64,000 nt of DNA. Source: Nonomuraea pusilla. Lineage in GTDB: Bacteria; Actinomycetota; Actinomycetes; Streptosporangiales; Streptosporangiaceae. The position numbers and the translations under genes were made by a program. Below are positions 41,441 through 49,924 of the stretch, one piece after another. The notes under the pieces were generated by a model. It did not search any database. It was given only the letters and a program-made list of their open reading frames with translations, and was not told where the DNA came from. Location of the stretch: NCBI RefSeq assembly GCF_900109355.1, contig NZ_FOBF01000001.1:124001-188000 (forward strand), written 5' to 3'. Numbering within the stretch: position 1 is the first letter of the stretch; each line of letters opens with the position of its first letter.

Positions 41441-44400
41441 GTGCGTAAACGCTTCGCCGGCGTGCTGGTGTTAGCGCTCACAGCGTCGCTGGCCGCGTCA
41501 CCCCCCGCCACCGCCACCGCCACTGTCACCGCCACCGCCACCGCCACTGTCACCGCCGCCGACCCCCTCGGCATGCCGGTGTTCACCGGATCCGACCCCG
41601 TGCCGGACGAGCCCGTCGGCTACGAGCCGCGCCGGATGATGAAGGAGATCTACAAGAAGGAGAAGGGCGGCGATTCGTACTGGATCGACCGCATGCTGGC
41701 CAGGCCGGGTGACGACCCCGCCGGGACATGGCTGATGTCGCGCGGCCGGGCCCTGTTCATGAAGGAGCACGACCCGCGCGTCATCGGCTTCGGCGGCGAC
41801 GTCGCCTACTGGGAGAGCATCGACGGCCGCGGCGCGTACGACATCTCGCTCGGCTCCGAGCTGGCCGAGGACGTCGCGCGGCGGCTGCAGATGCCCAGCC
41901 ACTGGGTCGGGCACTACGGCGGCGACGGCCTCGACGTCACCGTCAGGAAGTTCGTCACCCGCGAGAACGTCGCCGTGACCGTCCTGGAGATCGCCAACAA
42001 GGGTGACCAGGCGCGTTCGGTGCCGGTCACCGTCACCTCGCCCTACGCGAGGACCGCCGACGGCGACCGCGAGCTGACCGGCGTCGTCGCCGCGAAGAAC
42101 AAGCTCACCACGATCTTCCCGAGGCTCAGCGGCGACGGGCTCAAGGCCGCCGACGGCGCGCTCAAGGGCACGCTGACCGTCGAGCCGGGACAGACCGTGC
42201 GCACCAAGGTGCAGATGGGCTTCGTCACGGAGGAACTGCCCGGCTCGCGCGAGGAGTACGACGGCTACAAGGGCCGCTCGCCCGAACAGGCGCTGCGCCG
42301 CCAGCTCCAGGACTACAACGCCTGGTGGGCGGAGAACCTGCCGTACATCGACGTCCCCGACGAGAACATCAAGAAGTTCGTCTACTACCGCTGGTGGCTG
42401 ATGCGCTTCAACTACCTCGACGCCGACATCCCGGGCAACGACTTCCAGTTCCCGACGTCCGTCGAGGGGGCGCTCGGGTACAACAACGCCATCGTCCTGA
42501 CCGTGCCCATGTTCATCCAGGACCTCAAGTACCTGCGCGACCCGATCTACTCGTACGGGCCGTGGGTGTCGGCGGGGGAGGTGTCGCGCAACTCGAAGTA
42601 CACCGACAACCCCGGCGACCCGGAGAACTGGTCGAACAGCTACACGCAGTACATCTCGGCAGCGGCGCTGGAGAGCTACCAGATCCACGGCGGCCAGCCC
42701 GCGATCCTGCGCAACCTCGCCCGCTACGCAGAGAAGGACGTCTACGGCCAGCTCAAGGCGTACGACTCCAACGGCAACGGGGTCATCGAGTACGACTGGG
42801 AGGCCATGACGGGCAACGACGCCGACGCGGTGTCGTTCCACTACTACGACCGGGCCAACGAGCGGCTGGAAGGCGCCTACGTCTACGCCAACGCGACGGC
42901 GGCGGCCACGGCGTACGAGCTGATCGGCGACAGCGCCAAGGTAACCGAGCTGCGCGGCGTGGCCGCCAAGGTGCGCGACGGCATCCTGTCGCTCCTCTGG
43001 GACGACCAGGACAAGCTGTTCAAGCACCGCGACCTGCAGACGGGCAAGCTGATCCCCTGGAAGGAGTCGAACAACTACATCCCGTACGCGACGGGGCTCG
43101 TCCCGACGGACGACCCGAAGTACCGGGAGGCGCTGCGCCTGTGGGCCGACCCGGCCGAGTACCCGATCTTCCCGGCGTACACGGCCAACCAGAAGGACAA
43201 GGCCGAAGCCGCCGCGCAGGGCAAGCCGGGGTCGAACAACTTCTCCCAGATCAACTCCACGCGCAACTTCGCGCTGTTCTCCAAGGCGCTGCGCGACTAC
43301 GCCTCGCCGTACATCACGGCCGACCAGTACAAGCAGCTCCTCTACTGGAACGCCTGGTCGCAGTACGTCGGCGGCGACACCCGCTACCCCGACGCCAACG
43401 AGTTCTGGGCGAACTGGAACCCCGCCACCAAGACCATCGACTACCGGTCGTGGATCCACCACACCATCCTCGGCAGCAGCAACTGGACCGTCATCGAGGA
43501 CGTGATGGGCCTGCGCCCGCGCTCCGACGGCAAGGTCGAGCTGTGGCCCGTGGACATCGGCTGGGACCACTTCACCGTCAACGGCGTCGACTATCGAGGC
43601 CGCGACCTCACCATCGTCTGGGACAAGCCGGGTGACGGCGCCACCCACTACGCGGGCGTGCCCGAGGGCTACTCCATCCTGGTCGACGGCAAGCGCAAGG
43701 TCACCCTCTCGGGTCTGGAGCACGCCGTCTGGGACCCGGCCACGGGGCAGGTCGAGGGCGGGACCGTCGTCCACGCCGAGGCGGCCCGCTTCATGAAGGC
43801 GCCCGCCGAGGTCGAGCTGCGCGGCGACCGCGTCGAGGACCTGTTCCAGAAGGCCGGCGCCGACATCACCTCCACCAGCCCGAACCTGGTCAGGAGCGCC
43901 GCCGCCTCCCACGGCGACCCCGCGGGAGCCGTCGACGGCTTCACGATCAACGAGCCGTACTGGGGCAGCAAGGGCTCGGGCAAGGCGCGGGACTGGCTGG
44001 AGGTGGACCTCGGCTCCGCCCGGCCGGTGGACCTCGTCCGCCTGTACTTCCTCGACGACCGCAAGCCCGGCGGGTACGCCGAGCCCGCCCTCTACTCCGT
44101 CCAGTACCTCGACGGCTCGGAGTGGAAGGACGTCCCCGGCCAGGCCCACCAGCCCGCCTACCCCCGGGCGAACCTGAACGAGGTGCGCTTCCCGGCCGTC
44201 ACCGCGCAGAAGCTGCGCGTGCTCGTCACCCACCGGCCGGGCCACGCCACCGGGCTGAAGGAGGTCCAGGCGTACGCGACGGGCGCGGAGGCGCCCGAGG
44301 CGGCCAACCGGGCGCCGTACGTGCTGGCCGTGCCCGACCCCGCCTTCGGCCGCCCCGGCCAGGCCAAGGTGGACGCCGTCGTCAAGGACGACGGCCTGCC

Positions 44401-45484
44401 CTCCGGCGCCCTCACCACCCAGTGGTCCGAGGTGGACGGCCCCGGCGAGGCGTTCTTCACCGACCCGACCGGCACCGGCACCGTCGTCTCCTTCAGCGAA
44501 CCCGGCACGTACCGGCTGAAGCTGACCGCCGACGACGGCGCGCTCACCACGTCCGCCACCGTCACCGTCACGGCCGGCGGGCAGGGCGAGCAGGCGAACG
44601 TCGCCCCCTCGGCGACCCTGACCGCCTCCTACACCTCGCCCTGGGAGAAGGTCACCGCCGTCAACGACGGCATCGACCCGCCCCGCTCCAACGACTCCGC
44701 CAACCCCCGCTGGGGGACCTGGCCGCAGCAGGGCACCCAGTGGGTGCAGCTCGAATGGCCGAGCCCCGTACGGGTGAACAAGTCCGACGTGTACTTCTTC
44801 GACGACGGCGGCGGCGTCCGCGTGCCCGCCTCGTGGAAGATCCAGCAGTGGGACGGCGACTCCTTCGAGGACGTCACCGGCGTCACGTCCTACCCGGCCG
44901 CGCCCGACACGTACAACACGGTCTCCTTCGACACGGTCACCACGTCGAAGCTGCGCGTCCAGCTCGTGTCCGGGCAGGCGTCCGTCGGCCTGCTGGAGTG
45001 GAAGGCGTACGCCGTGCCGCCGGACTCCGTGCGCGACGTCCACGTCCCCACCCTGGCCGGCGAGCTGCCCAGGCTCCCCGCCACCGTCGAGACCCTCTAC
45101 GCCGACGGCACCCGCGGCACGGCCGCCGTGACCTGGCAGCAGGTGACGGCCGACCAGGTCAGGACCGGCGGCGCCAGCTTCACCGTCACCGGGCTCGCCG
45201 AGGGCGTCCGCCGGCCCGTGCAGGCCACCGTGTACGTGCGCACCACGTCCGCGGTGACCGTCACCTCCGTCGCGGAGGAGGCGGTGCGCACCCGGGCCGG
45301 GGTCGCGCCGGCGCTGCCCGCGACGGTCGTGGCGACGTACAACGACGGCTCGAAGGACAGCGGCGTCGCCGTCACCTGGCAGCAGGTGGACCCCTCCCGG
45401 TACGCCACCCCGGGCACCTTCGAGGTGACCGGCCAGATCCAGGGCACCACCGTGGCCGCCAAGGCGACGGTCACGGTGGAGTGA
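41441..45484 (+). CDS. Giant secreted multidomain glycoside hydrolase (MGH1-like barrel, two F5/8C domains, Ig-like tail)
   Basis: A 1347-residue extracellular protein. GTG start with AGGAGG upstream. Signal peptide about 1-36, with a Thr-Ala-Thr-Val low-complexity end coded by a duplicated 24-bp segment. Residues ~60-290 form a beta-sandwich, and ~300-710 an (alpha/alpha)6 barrel resembling MGH1/GH63-type hydrolases (FVYYRWWLMRFNYL, DYDWEAMTGNDADAVSFHYYD, FWANWNPATKTIDYRSWIHH). Then an F5/8-type C (sugar-binding) domain ~813-948, a PKD/REJ-like domain ~956-1046, a second F5/8C ~1052-1193, and two Big_4-like Ig domains to the end. Last gene of the arabinoside operon; presumably trims the polymer outside the cell. 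Confidence 0.8.
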   Translation: MRKRFAGVLVLALTASLAASPPATATATVTATATATVTAADPLGMPVFTGSDPVPDEPVGYEPRRMMKEIYKKEKGGDSYWIDRMLARPGDDPAGTWLMSRGRALFMKEHDPRVIGFGGDVAYWESIDGRGAYDISLGSELAEDVARRLQMPSHWVGHYGGDGLDVTVRKFVTRENVAVTVLEIANKGDQARSVPVTVTSPYARTADGDRELTGVVAAKNKLTTIFPRLSGDGLKAADGALKGTLTVEPGQTVRTKVQMGFVTEELPGSREEYDGYKGRSPEQALRRQLQDYNAWWAENLPYIDVPDENIKKFVYYRWWLMRFNYLDADIPGNDFQFPTSVEGALGYNNAIVLTVPMFIQDLKYLRDPIYSYGPWVSAGEVSRNSKYTDNPGDPENWSNSYTQYISAAALESYQIHGGQPAILRNLARYAEKDVYGQLKAYDSNGNGVIEYDWEAMTGNDADAVSFHYYDRANERLEGAYVYANATAAATAYELIGDSAKVTELRGVAAKVRDGILSLLWDDQDKLFKHRDLQTGKLIPWKESNNYIPYATGLVPTDDPKYREALRLWADPAEYPIFPAYTANQKDKAEAAAQGKPGSNNFSQINSTRNFALFSKALRDYASPYITADQYKQLLYWNAWSQYVGGDTRYPDANEFWANWNPATKTIDYRSWIHHTILGSSNWTVIEDVMGLRPRSDGKVELWPVDIGWDHFTVNGVDYRGRDLTIVWDKPGDGATHYAGVPEGYSILVDGKRKVTLSGLEHAVWDPATGQVEGGTVVHAEAARFMKAPAEVELRGDRVEDLFQKAGADITSTSPNLVRSAAASHGDPAGAVDGFTINEPYWGSKGSGKARDWLEVDLGSARPVDLVRLYFLDDRKPGGYAEPALYSVQYLDGSEWKDVPGQAHQPAYPRANLNEVRFPAVTAQKLRVLVTHRPGHATGLKEVQAYATGAEAPEAANRAPYVLAVPDPAFGRPGQAKVDAVVKDDGLPSGALTTQWSEVDGPGEAFFTDPTGTGTVVSFSEPGTYRLKLTADDGALTTSATVTVTAGGQGEQANVAPSATLTASYTSPWEKVTAVNDGIDPPRSNDSANPRWGTWPQQGTQWVQLEWPSPVRVNKSDVYFFDDGGGVRVPASWKIQQWDGDSFEDVTGVTSYPAAPDTYNTVSFDTVTTSKLRVQLVSGQASVGLLEWKAYAVPPDSVRDVHVPTLAGELPRLPATVETLYADGTRGTAAVTWQQVTADQVRTGGASFTVTGLAEGVRRPVQATVYVRTTSAVTVTSVAEEAVRTRAGVAPALPATVVATYNDGSKDSGVAVTWQQVDPSRYATPGTFEVTGQIQGTTVAAKATVTVE

Positions 45485-45489
45485 CCGCG

Positions 45490-45528
45490 GTCGTGGCCGG
45501 GCCGGCGGGATAACGGCCCGGCCACGAC
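45490..45528 (+). terminator. Strong terminator hairpin of the arabinoside operon
   Basis: GTCGTGGCCGGGCC pairs perfectly with GGCCCGGCCACGAC (14-bp stem, 11-nt loop), starting 6 bp after the stop codon of the giant glycosidase gene. Confidence 0.8.
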
Positions 45529-45705
45529 GTGCGGATAATCACCGCAAAAGGGCCATAATCCTTCCAGGTCGCAGGCACGCCCGTGACCTGGAAGGGGCGG
45601 GGACACGATGGCCACAACGATCCTCAGGCGAACACCGCGCGCCACCGGCGTTCGTGGCTGCGTCGGAGTCGGTGTCGGAGTCGGCGTCGGCGGGAAGGCG
45701 GGCTG

Positions 45706-47748
45706 ATGTCCACGGCCGCCAACGGGACGGCGCGCAGGAGAGCCGCGCGCGGCGTCGCCCTCGCCGTGGCGGTGATCTCACCGGTCCTCGCCGTGCTGTC
45801 CGTGCTGGTGTTCGCGGCGCTGCCCGAAGCCTGGCGCCCCAAGGACAGCATCGACCCGCAGACCGCCGCCGCCCTGACGTTCCCCGCCGTCGGGGCGTTC
45901 CTCGTCTTCCACCGTCCCAGGCTCAACATGGCGTGGCTGATGTCCGCCGGCGGCCTGGCAGCCGGGCTGAGCGTCTTCGCCCAGGCGCTGACCCTCCACG
46001 TCGCCGCCGCCGGACACCTCGACGCGGCCGGCTACCTGCGCTGGGCCAGCCACGTCACCTGGGCCGCGTGCGGGATCGCGCTGACCGTCTTCCTGCCGCT
46101 GTACTCGCCTGACGGCCGGCTGCCCTCCCCCCGCTGGCGGCTCGTCCTCGCCCTGGGCACCGCCGCGCTCACCGCCGAGATGACCCGCGCCATCGTCAGG
46201 CCCACGCCGCCCCCGGCCGACTACCCGTACCCCGCCGTCATCCCCAACCCGCTGCAGATCGGCGCCCTCGCCCCCTACAACCTCTCCCTGCAGGCGGCGA
46301 ACTGGACGCTCATCTACACCTCGCTCGCGCTCGCCGCCCTCTCCCTGACGCTGCGCATGCGGCGCGCCGACCCCGTGCTGCGCCGCCAGATCGGCTGGCC
46401 GCTGCTGGCCTTCGCCGGGTACATCGTGTTCCTCGTCGCCGGGATCTTCGCGCCCGCGCTGCACTGGTTCGCGTTCGCGTGGGCCGCCCTGATCCCGGTC
46501 GCCATCGCCTTCTCCGTCATGCGCTACCGCCTCTACGGCATCGACACCGTCATCAGCAGGACGTTCGTCGCCGCCGGCCTGGTGGCCGTGGTCAGCGCCG
46601 TGTACTTCGGAGTGGGCGCGCTGTCCAGCCTGCTCGTCTCCGGCTACGGGCAGGTCGCCGGCCTCGCCGCCGCCCTGTTCACGGGCGCCTTCTTCCAGCC
46701 GCTGCGCCGGGCGCTCCAGCGCACCGTCGACCGCCTCCTGTACGGCAGCGTCGGCGACCCCGCCGTCCTGGCCGAACGCCTGACCCAGGCCGTACGGCGC
46801 GGCGACCCCGCCAAGGCGCTCACCTCCGTCGTCGGCGTTCTGCGCGACGGCCTGGCCGTCGAAGGCGTCGCCGTCGAGGTGGCCGACGGCGAGCCGCGTT
46901 ACGTCGAGAGCGGCCGCGTCGGCCCCGACCCGCGCGAGGTGCCGCTCGTCTGGCACGGCGAACCCGTCGGACGCCTGCTCGTCGGCCCTCCCGGCCCGCG
47001 CCGCTTCCCCGCCGCGCACAACGAGCGCGTCCTCGCCACGCTCAGCCCGTACGCCGCCGACGTCGCGCACGCCGTCCGCATGGCGGCCGACCTGCAACGC
47101 TCCAGGGAACGCATCCTCAGCGCCCGCGAGGAGGAACGCCGCCGCCTGCGCCGCGACCTGCACGACGGGCTCGGCCAGACCCTGACCGCCATGGCCATGA
47201 CCATCACGATGGCCCGCATGCGGATGAAGAACTCGCCCCAGGCCGCCGACGCCCTCCTCAAGGAACTGCACGAGGGCATGAGCGCCGTCACCGACGACAT
47301 CCGCGAACTCGTCTACGGCCTGCGCCCGCCCGCCCTCGACGACCTCGGCCTGGCCAAGGCCGTGCGGGAACTGGCCGACCAGTACTCGCCGGGCCCCTGC
47401 ATCGTCGTCGAGGTCGAGGGCGACCTGTCCGACCTGCCCGCGGCCGCCGAGGTCGCCGTCTACCGCATCGTCCAGGAGGCGTTGACCAACGTGCAGCGCC
47501 ACGCCCGCGCCGACCGGGTGACGGTCGTCCTGCGCCGCGAACCCGGCACCCTGCGGGTGCTGGTCGTCGACGACGGCCAGGGCCTGCCCGAGCGGCCCAG
47601 CGCCGGGGTCGGCCTCAGCTCGATGCGGGAACGGGCGGCGGAACTGGGCGGCATCTGCGTCATCACGGGCGCCCCCGGGGGCGGCACCCGCGTCGAGGTC
47701 ATGCTCCCGCTCGCCCCCCACGACAAACCCGGCCCCGCCACCTCCTGA
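45706..47748 (+). CDS. Orphan sensor histidine kinase with large membrane domain
   Basis: A 680-residue kinase. About 9-10 membrane helices span residues 15-330, then a GAF-like cytoplasmic segment (about 340-460), a HisKA_3 helix 'RRRLRRDLHDGLGQTLTAMAM' with the phosphoacceptor His, and an HATPase_c domain ('VQEALTNVQRHARADRV', 'VVDDGQGLPERP', 'GVGLSSMRERAAELGG'). The ATG after a GAAGGCGGGCTG stretch is chosen; upstream lies a GTCGGAGTCGGT/GTCGGAGTCGGC repeat. No response regulator is adjacent, so its partner is elsewhere. Confidence 0.88.
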   Translation: MSTAANGTARRRAARGVALAVAVISPVLAVLSVLVFAALPEAWRPKDSIDPQTAAALTFPAVGAFLVFHRPRLNMAWLMSAGGLAAGLSVFAQALTLHVAAAGHLDAAGYLRWASHVTWAACGIALTVFLPLYSPDGRLPSPRWRLVLALGTAALTAEMTRAIVRPTPPPADYPYPAVIPNPLQIGALAPYNLSLQAANWTLIYTSLALAALSLTLRMRRADPVLRRQIGWPLLAFAGYIVFLVAGIFAPALHWFAFAWAALIPVAIAFSVMRYRLYGIDTVISRTFVAAGLVAVVSAVYFGVGALSSLLVSGYGQVAGLAAALFTGAFFQPLRRALQRTVDRLLYGSVGDPAVLAERLTQAVRRGDPAKALTSVVGVLRDGLAVEGVAVEVADGEPRYVESGRVGPDPREVPLVWHGEPVGRLLVGPPGPRRFPAAHNERVLATLSPYAADVAHAVRMAADLQRSRERILSAREEERRRLRRDLHDGLGQTLTAMAMTITMARMRMKNSPQAADALLKELHEGMSAVTDDIRELVYGLRPPALDDLGLAKAVRELADQYSPGPCIVVEVEGDLSDLPAAAEVAVYRIVQEALTNVQRHARADRVTVVLRREPGTLRVLVVDDGQGLPERPSAGVGLSSMRERAAELGGICVITGAPGGGTRVEVMLPLAPHDKPGPATS

Positions 47749-47766
47749 CATCCGGAGGCAGGAGCC

Positions 47767-48567
47767 TCAGCCCCTGCGCCAGTCTCCCGAGCCCAGCGCC
47801 CCCGCCGCCTGCGGCCCCATCAGCCCGAGCCCGCCGTCCACGAACACCGAGCTCCCCGTCACGTACGACGCCGCCGGGCCGGCGAGGAACGCGACCACGG
47901 CCGCCACCTCCCTCGCGTGCCCGGGACGCGGCACCGGGTAGCCCGGCCTGCTGCCGGTCCGCGGCGGCTGGTCCTCCTGCCCGGTCATCGGCGTCGCGAT
48001 CTCACCGGGCGCCACCGTGTTGACCGTGATGCCGTACTCCGCCAGCTCCAGCGCCAGCACCCTGCTCAGCATCCTGAGCCCGCCCTTGGCCGCGCAGTAC
48101 GGCCCCGCGCCCACCCTCGGGTACTCCTCGTGAACGCTGGTGACGTTCACGATCCGGCCGCCCCGGGTCGAGGCGATCATGCGGCGGGCCGCGCGCTGCG
48201 CGCACAGGAACGCGCCGTCCAGGTCCACGGCCAGCACCTCGCGCCAGCGCCCGTACCCCATGTCGATCAGCGGCTCCGCGCTGCCCGTGCCCGCGTTGTT
48301 GACGAGCACGCCCACGCCGCCCAGCTCCTCGGCCAGCTCGTCCACGACCGACGCGGCCCGCTCGGGGTCGGTCAGGTCGTGCCGGCGCACCGCGGCCGCC
48401 TTGCCCAGGCCGCGTACCTGCTCGGCGGTGTCCTTCGCGCCGTCCTCGTCCGAGTGGTACGTGATCCCGACGTCGAACCCCTGCTCGGCCAGCGTGACTG
48501 CGGTCGCCTTGCCGATGCCGGAGTCCGCGCCCGTGACGATGGCCACCTGGTCGTACCCGTCGCTCAT
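47767..48567 (-). CDS. Short-chain dehydrogenase/reductase
   Basis: A 266-residue classical SDR. TGADSGIGKATA is the NAD(P)-binding TGxxxGIG motif, NNAGTG the NNAG motif, and the active site is a Ser of 'NVTSVHEE' with Tyr-x3-Lys in 'PYCAAK'. The C-terminal 'YVTGSSVFVDGGLGLMG' matches 3-oxoacyl-ACP-reductase/glucose-dehydrogenase-like members. Convergent with the histidine kinase, 18 bp apart. Substrate not identifiable. Confidence 0.88.
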   Translation of the reverse strand: MSDGYDQVAIVTGADSGIGKATAVTLAEQGFDVGITYHSDEDGAKDTAEQVRGLGKAAAVRRHDLTDPERAASVVDELAEELGGVGVLVNNAGTGSAEPLIDMGYGRWREVLAVDLDGAFLCAQRAARRMIASTRGGRIVNVTSVHEEYPRVGAGPYCAAKGGLRMLSRVLALELAEYGITVNTVAPGEIATPMTGQEDQPPRTGSRPGYPVPRPGHAREVAAVVAFLAGPAASYVTGSSVFVDGGLGLMGPQAAGALGSGDWRRG

Positions 48568-48670
48568 GCCTCTCCCTCCAGGCCCGGCGCGGCGCCCCGC
48601 CTCGGTTCACCCCGCCACGGCCATGGCCGCACCCTTTCCCCGCTGTCCGCCCTGAAACAGCAGGGGAACC

Positions 48671-48757
48671 CCTGCCCACTCTGGGACGCCCTCGGCACCC
48701 CTGCCCACCCTGGGACGCCCTCGGCACCCCCGCCCACTGTGGGACGCCCTCGGCGCC
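48671..48757 (+). repeat. 29-bp tandem triplication
   Basis: Three adjacent units of the form CCTGCCCACTCTGGGACG + CCCTCGGCACC (starts 48671, 48700, 48729), differing at two to four positions. It lies upstream of the SDR start on the opposite strand and is not associated with a stop codon. Confidence 0.85.
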
Positions 48758-48869
48758 CACACGCCGCGCGCACGGCGGTTCTCCGCTGGGCACCACATTT
48801 GCCCGATTAGCCCGAGATTTCAGAGCGAAAGAGTATTTGACCGGAAAAACGCGCGTACCGCGCCCAAAA

Positions 48870-48891
48870 GGGGCATATTCGAATATGCCCC
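48870..48891. promoter_or_regulatory. Perfect 22-bp palindrome
   Basis: The left half is GGGGCATATTC and the right half GAATATGCCCC, with no mismatch and no spacer. It is preceded by AAAA, and lies about 140-160 bp upstream of the His-rich secreted protein gene. It could be a high-affinity operator for a dimeric regulator, or on the minus strand a terminator-like hairpin followed by TTTT. Confidence 0.6.
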
Positions 48892-49029
48892 CACGGGTCG
48901 CGGATCTTTAATTGTTGATTGCGAAAATGCAGGCTAGCGGCGAATTGGTACCGGGGTATGTCGGAGTCGTCCGAGCGTCCCGGGATGCTTCTGGCCTTCC
49001 GGCAGATAAGTCCATGAAACGGAGAGACA

Positions 49030-49701
49030 ATGGGCGCTAAGAATCGCCGTCGCCTATCGCCGCCGCACGCGCTGCTAGCCGCTCTCGCGACCGCCGCCAC
49101 TCTCGCTCCTCTCGGCCCGGCGACCGCTCTCGCCGACTCGGCCCAGACGACCCACTCGGTGCGTCCGGCGGTGGCCACGAACGAGAAGCCGCCGCTGCGC
49201 GGTGGCAGGTGCTGGCGGGGCCACTGCGGTGGCGGCTGGGGAGGCGGATGCTGGGGACCGCGTTGCGGCCCCGTGCCCTTCATCGTCAACCGGCCGGTCC
49301 CGTTCCCGTTCTTCCACCACCGGCCGTTCCCGTTCCCGTTCCACCACAAGTTCCGCCACCACCGTCCGCCGACGCCGACGCCGCCGACGCCGACCGGTGT
49401 CAGCAGCATCGACACGGCGTTCCAGGGCAACACCAAGTTCGTCGCCGAGATCAGGAACGGCGTGGTCCAGGTCCGCGACCCGCGTACCACGCCCGCCTGG
49501 CACAGCCTGGCCTCGGTGCCGAACTACCTGCCCAACCCGGTGGGCGTCTCGCTCGCCGTGCAGGGTGACTTCCTGCACGTCACGGTCCGGAACGCCGCCG
49601 GCGTCGTCCGCCAGGCCTCGTGCAAGGTGAACCCGACGCCCGGCACCGGCAGCAACCCGGCCTGGCCCGGCAACTGCGGCGCCTTCGCCACGCTGCTCTA
49701 A
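49030..49701 (+). CDS. Secreted Cys/Gly/Trp- and His/Pro-rich protein
   Basis: A 223-residue protein with a signal peptide (about 1-37, ending TALADS). Residues ~57-83 form a Cys-Gly-Trp cluster (GGRCWRGHCGGGWGGG, CWGPRCG). Residues ~88-118 are a repeated Phe-Pro/His region (PVPFPFFHHRPFPFPFHHKF, RHHRPP). After a PTPTPPTPT linker comes a small beta-rich domain with one disulfide-capable Cys pair (CKVNP...GNCG). The composition suggests extracellular metal (Cu/Zn/Ni) binding or a structural wall protein; no known family was recognised. Confidence 0.65.
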   Translation: MGAKNRRRLSPPHALLAALATAATLAPLGPATALADSAQTTHSVRPAVATNEKPPLRGGRCWRGHCGGGWGGGCWGPRCGPVPFIVNRPVPFPFFHHRPFPFPFHHKFRHHRPPTPTPPTPTGVSSIDTAFQGNTKFVAEIRNGVVQVRDPRTTPAWHSLASVPNYLPNPVGVSLAVQGDFLHVTVRNAAGVVRQASCKVNPTPGTGSNPAWPGNCGAFATLL

Positions 49702-49764
49702 CCGGCCGGCGTACGACTCGGGTCGTCACGCCGTCATCGGAGAACGCCGAAACGCACACCACGT

Positions 49765-49793
49765 ACCTCCTCCTTGGCACCCAAGGAGGAGGT
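49765..49793 (+). terminator. Perfect 13-bp hairpin after the His-rich protein gene
   Basis: ACCTCCTCCTTGG and CCAAGGAGGAGGT are exact complements around a 3-nt CAC loop, 64 bp after the stop codon. Likely a terminator, although no U-tract follows. The arms also contain perfect Shine-Dalgarno and anti-Shine-Dalgarno sequences. Confidence 0.6.
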
Positions 49794-49924
49794 GCGCGCG
49801 TGTCGTGGCCCTTTTCCGGAAATCCGGAGAGAATTGCAGGGCTACGGCCGGATTTGCACCCCCCGAATTGTGCGGGCGGCGGCAGAGCGCGAACCAATCC
49901 GCTCCGCCCGCCATCCAAGCGTCC

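Larger units (their letters stand above)
48568..49029. other. Long regulatory/noncoding interval with a tandem array and a perfect palindrome
   Basis: The 460 bp between the divergent SDR and the 49030 gene contain no convincing gene. The SDR-proximal part is GC-rich with a 29-bp triplicate (48671-48757). From about 48790 the sequence turns AT-rich, with a perfect 22-bp palindrome (48870-48891) and a TTTAATTGTTGATTGCGAAA stretch that may hold the promoter of the 49030 gene. GGAGAG lies 5-10 bp before its ATG. Confidence 0.6.

Noticed and set aside
41498-45043. Very long antisense open frame (over 1100 codons) opposite the giant glycosidase
   Set aside because: GC-rich genes produce long shadow frames; its composition (runs of V, D, G, R) fits no protein, while the plus strand has recognisable domains and a signal peptide.
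48870-48895. 22-bp palindrome as terminator of the SDR gene
   Set aside because: The SDR gene is transcribed away from it, and no other minus-strand gene close by ends there.
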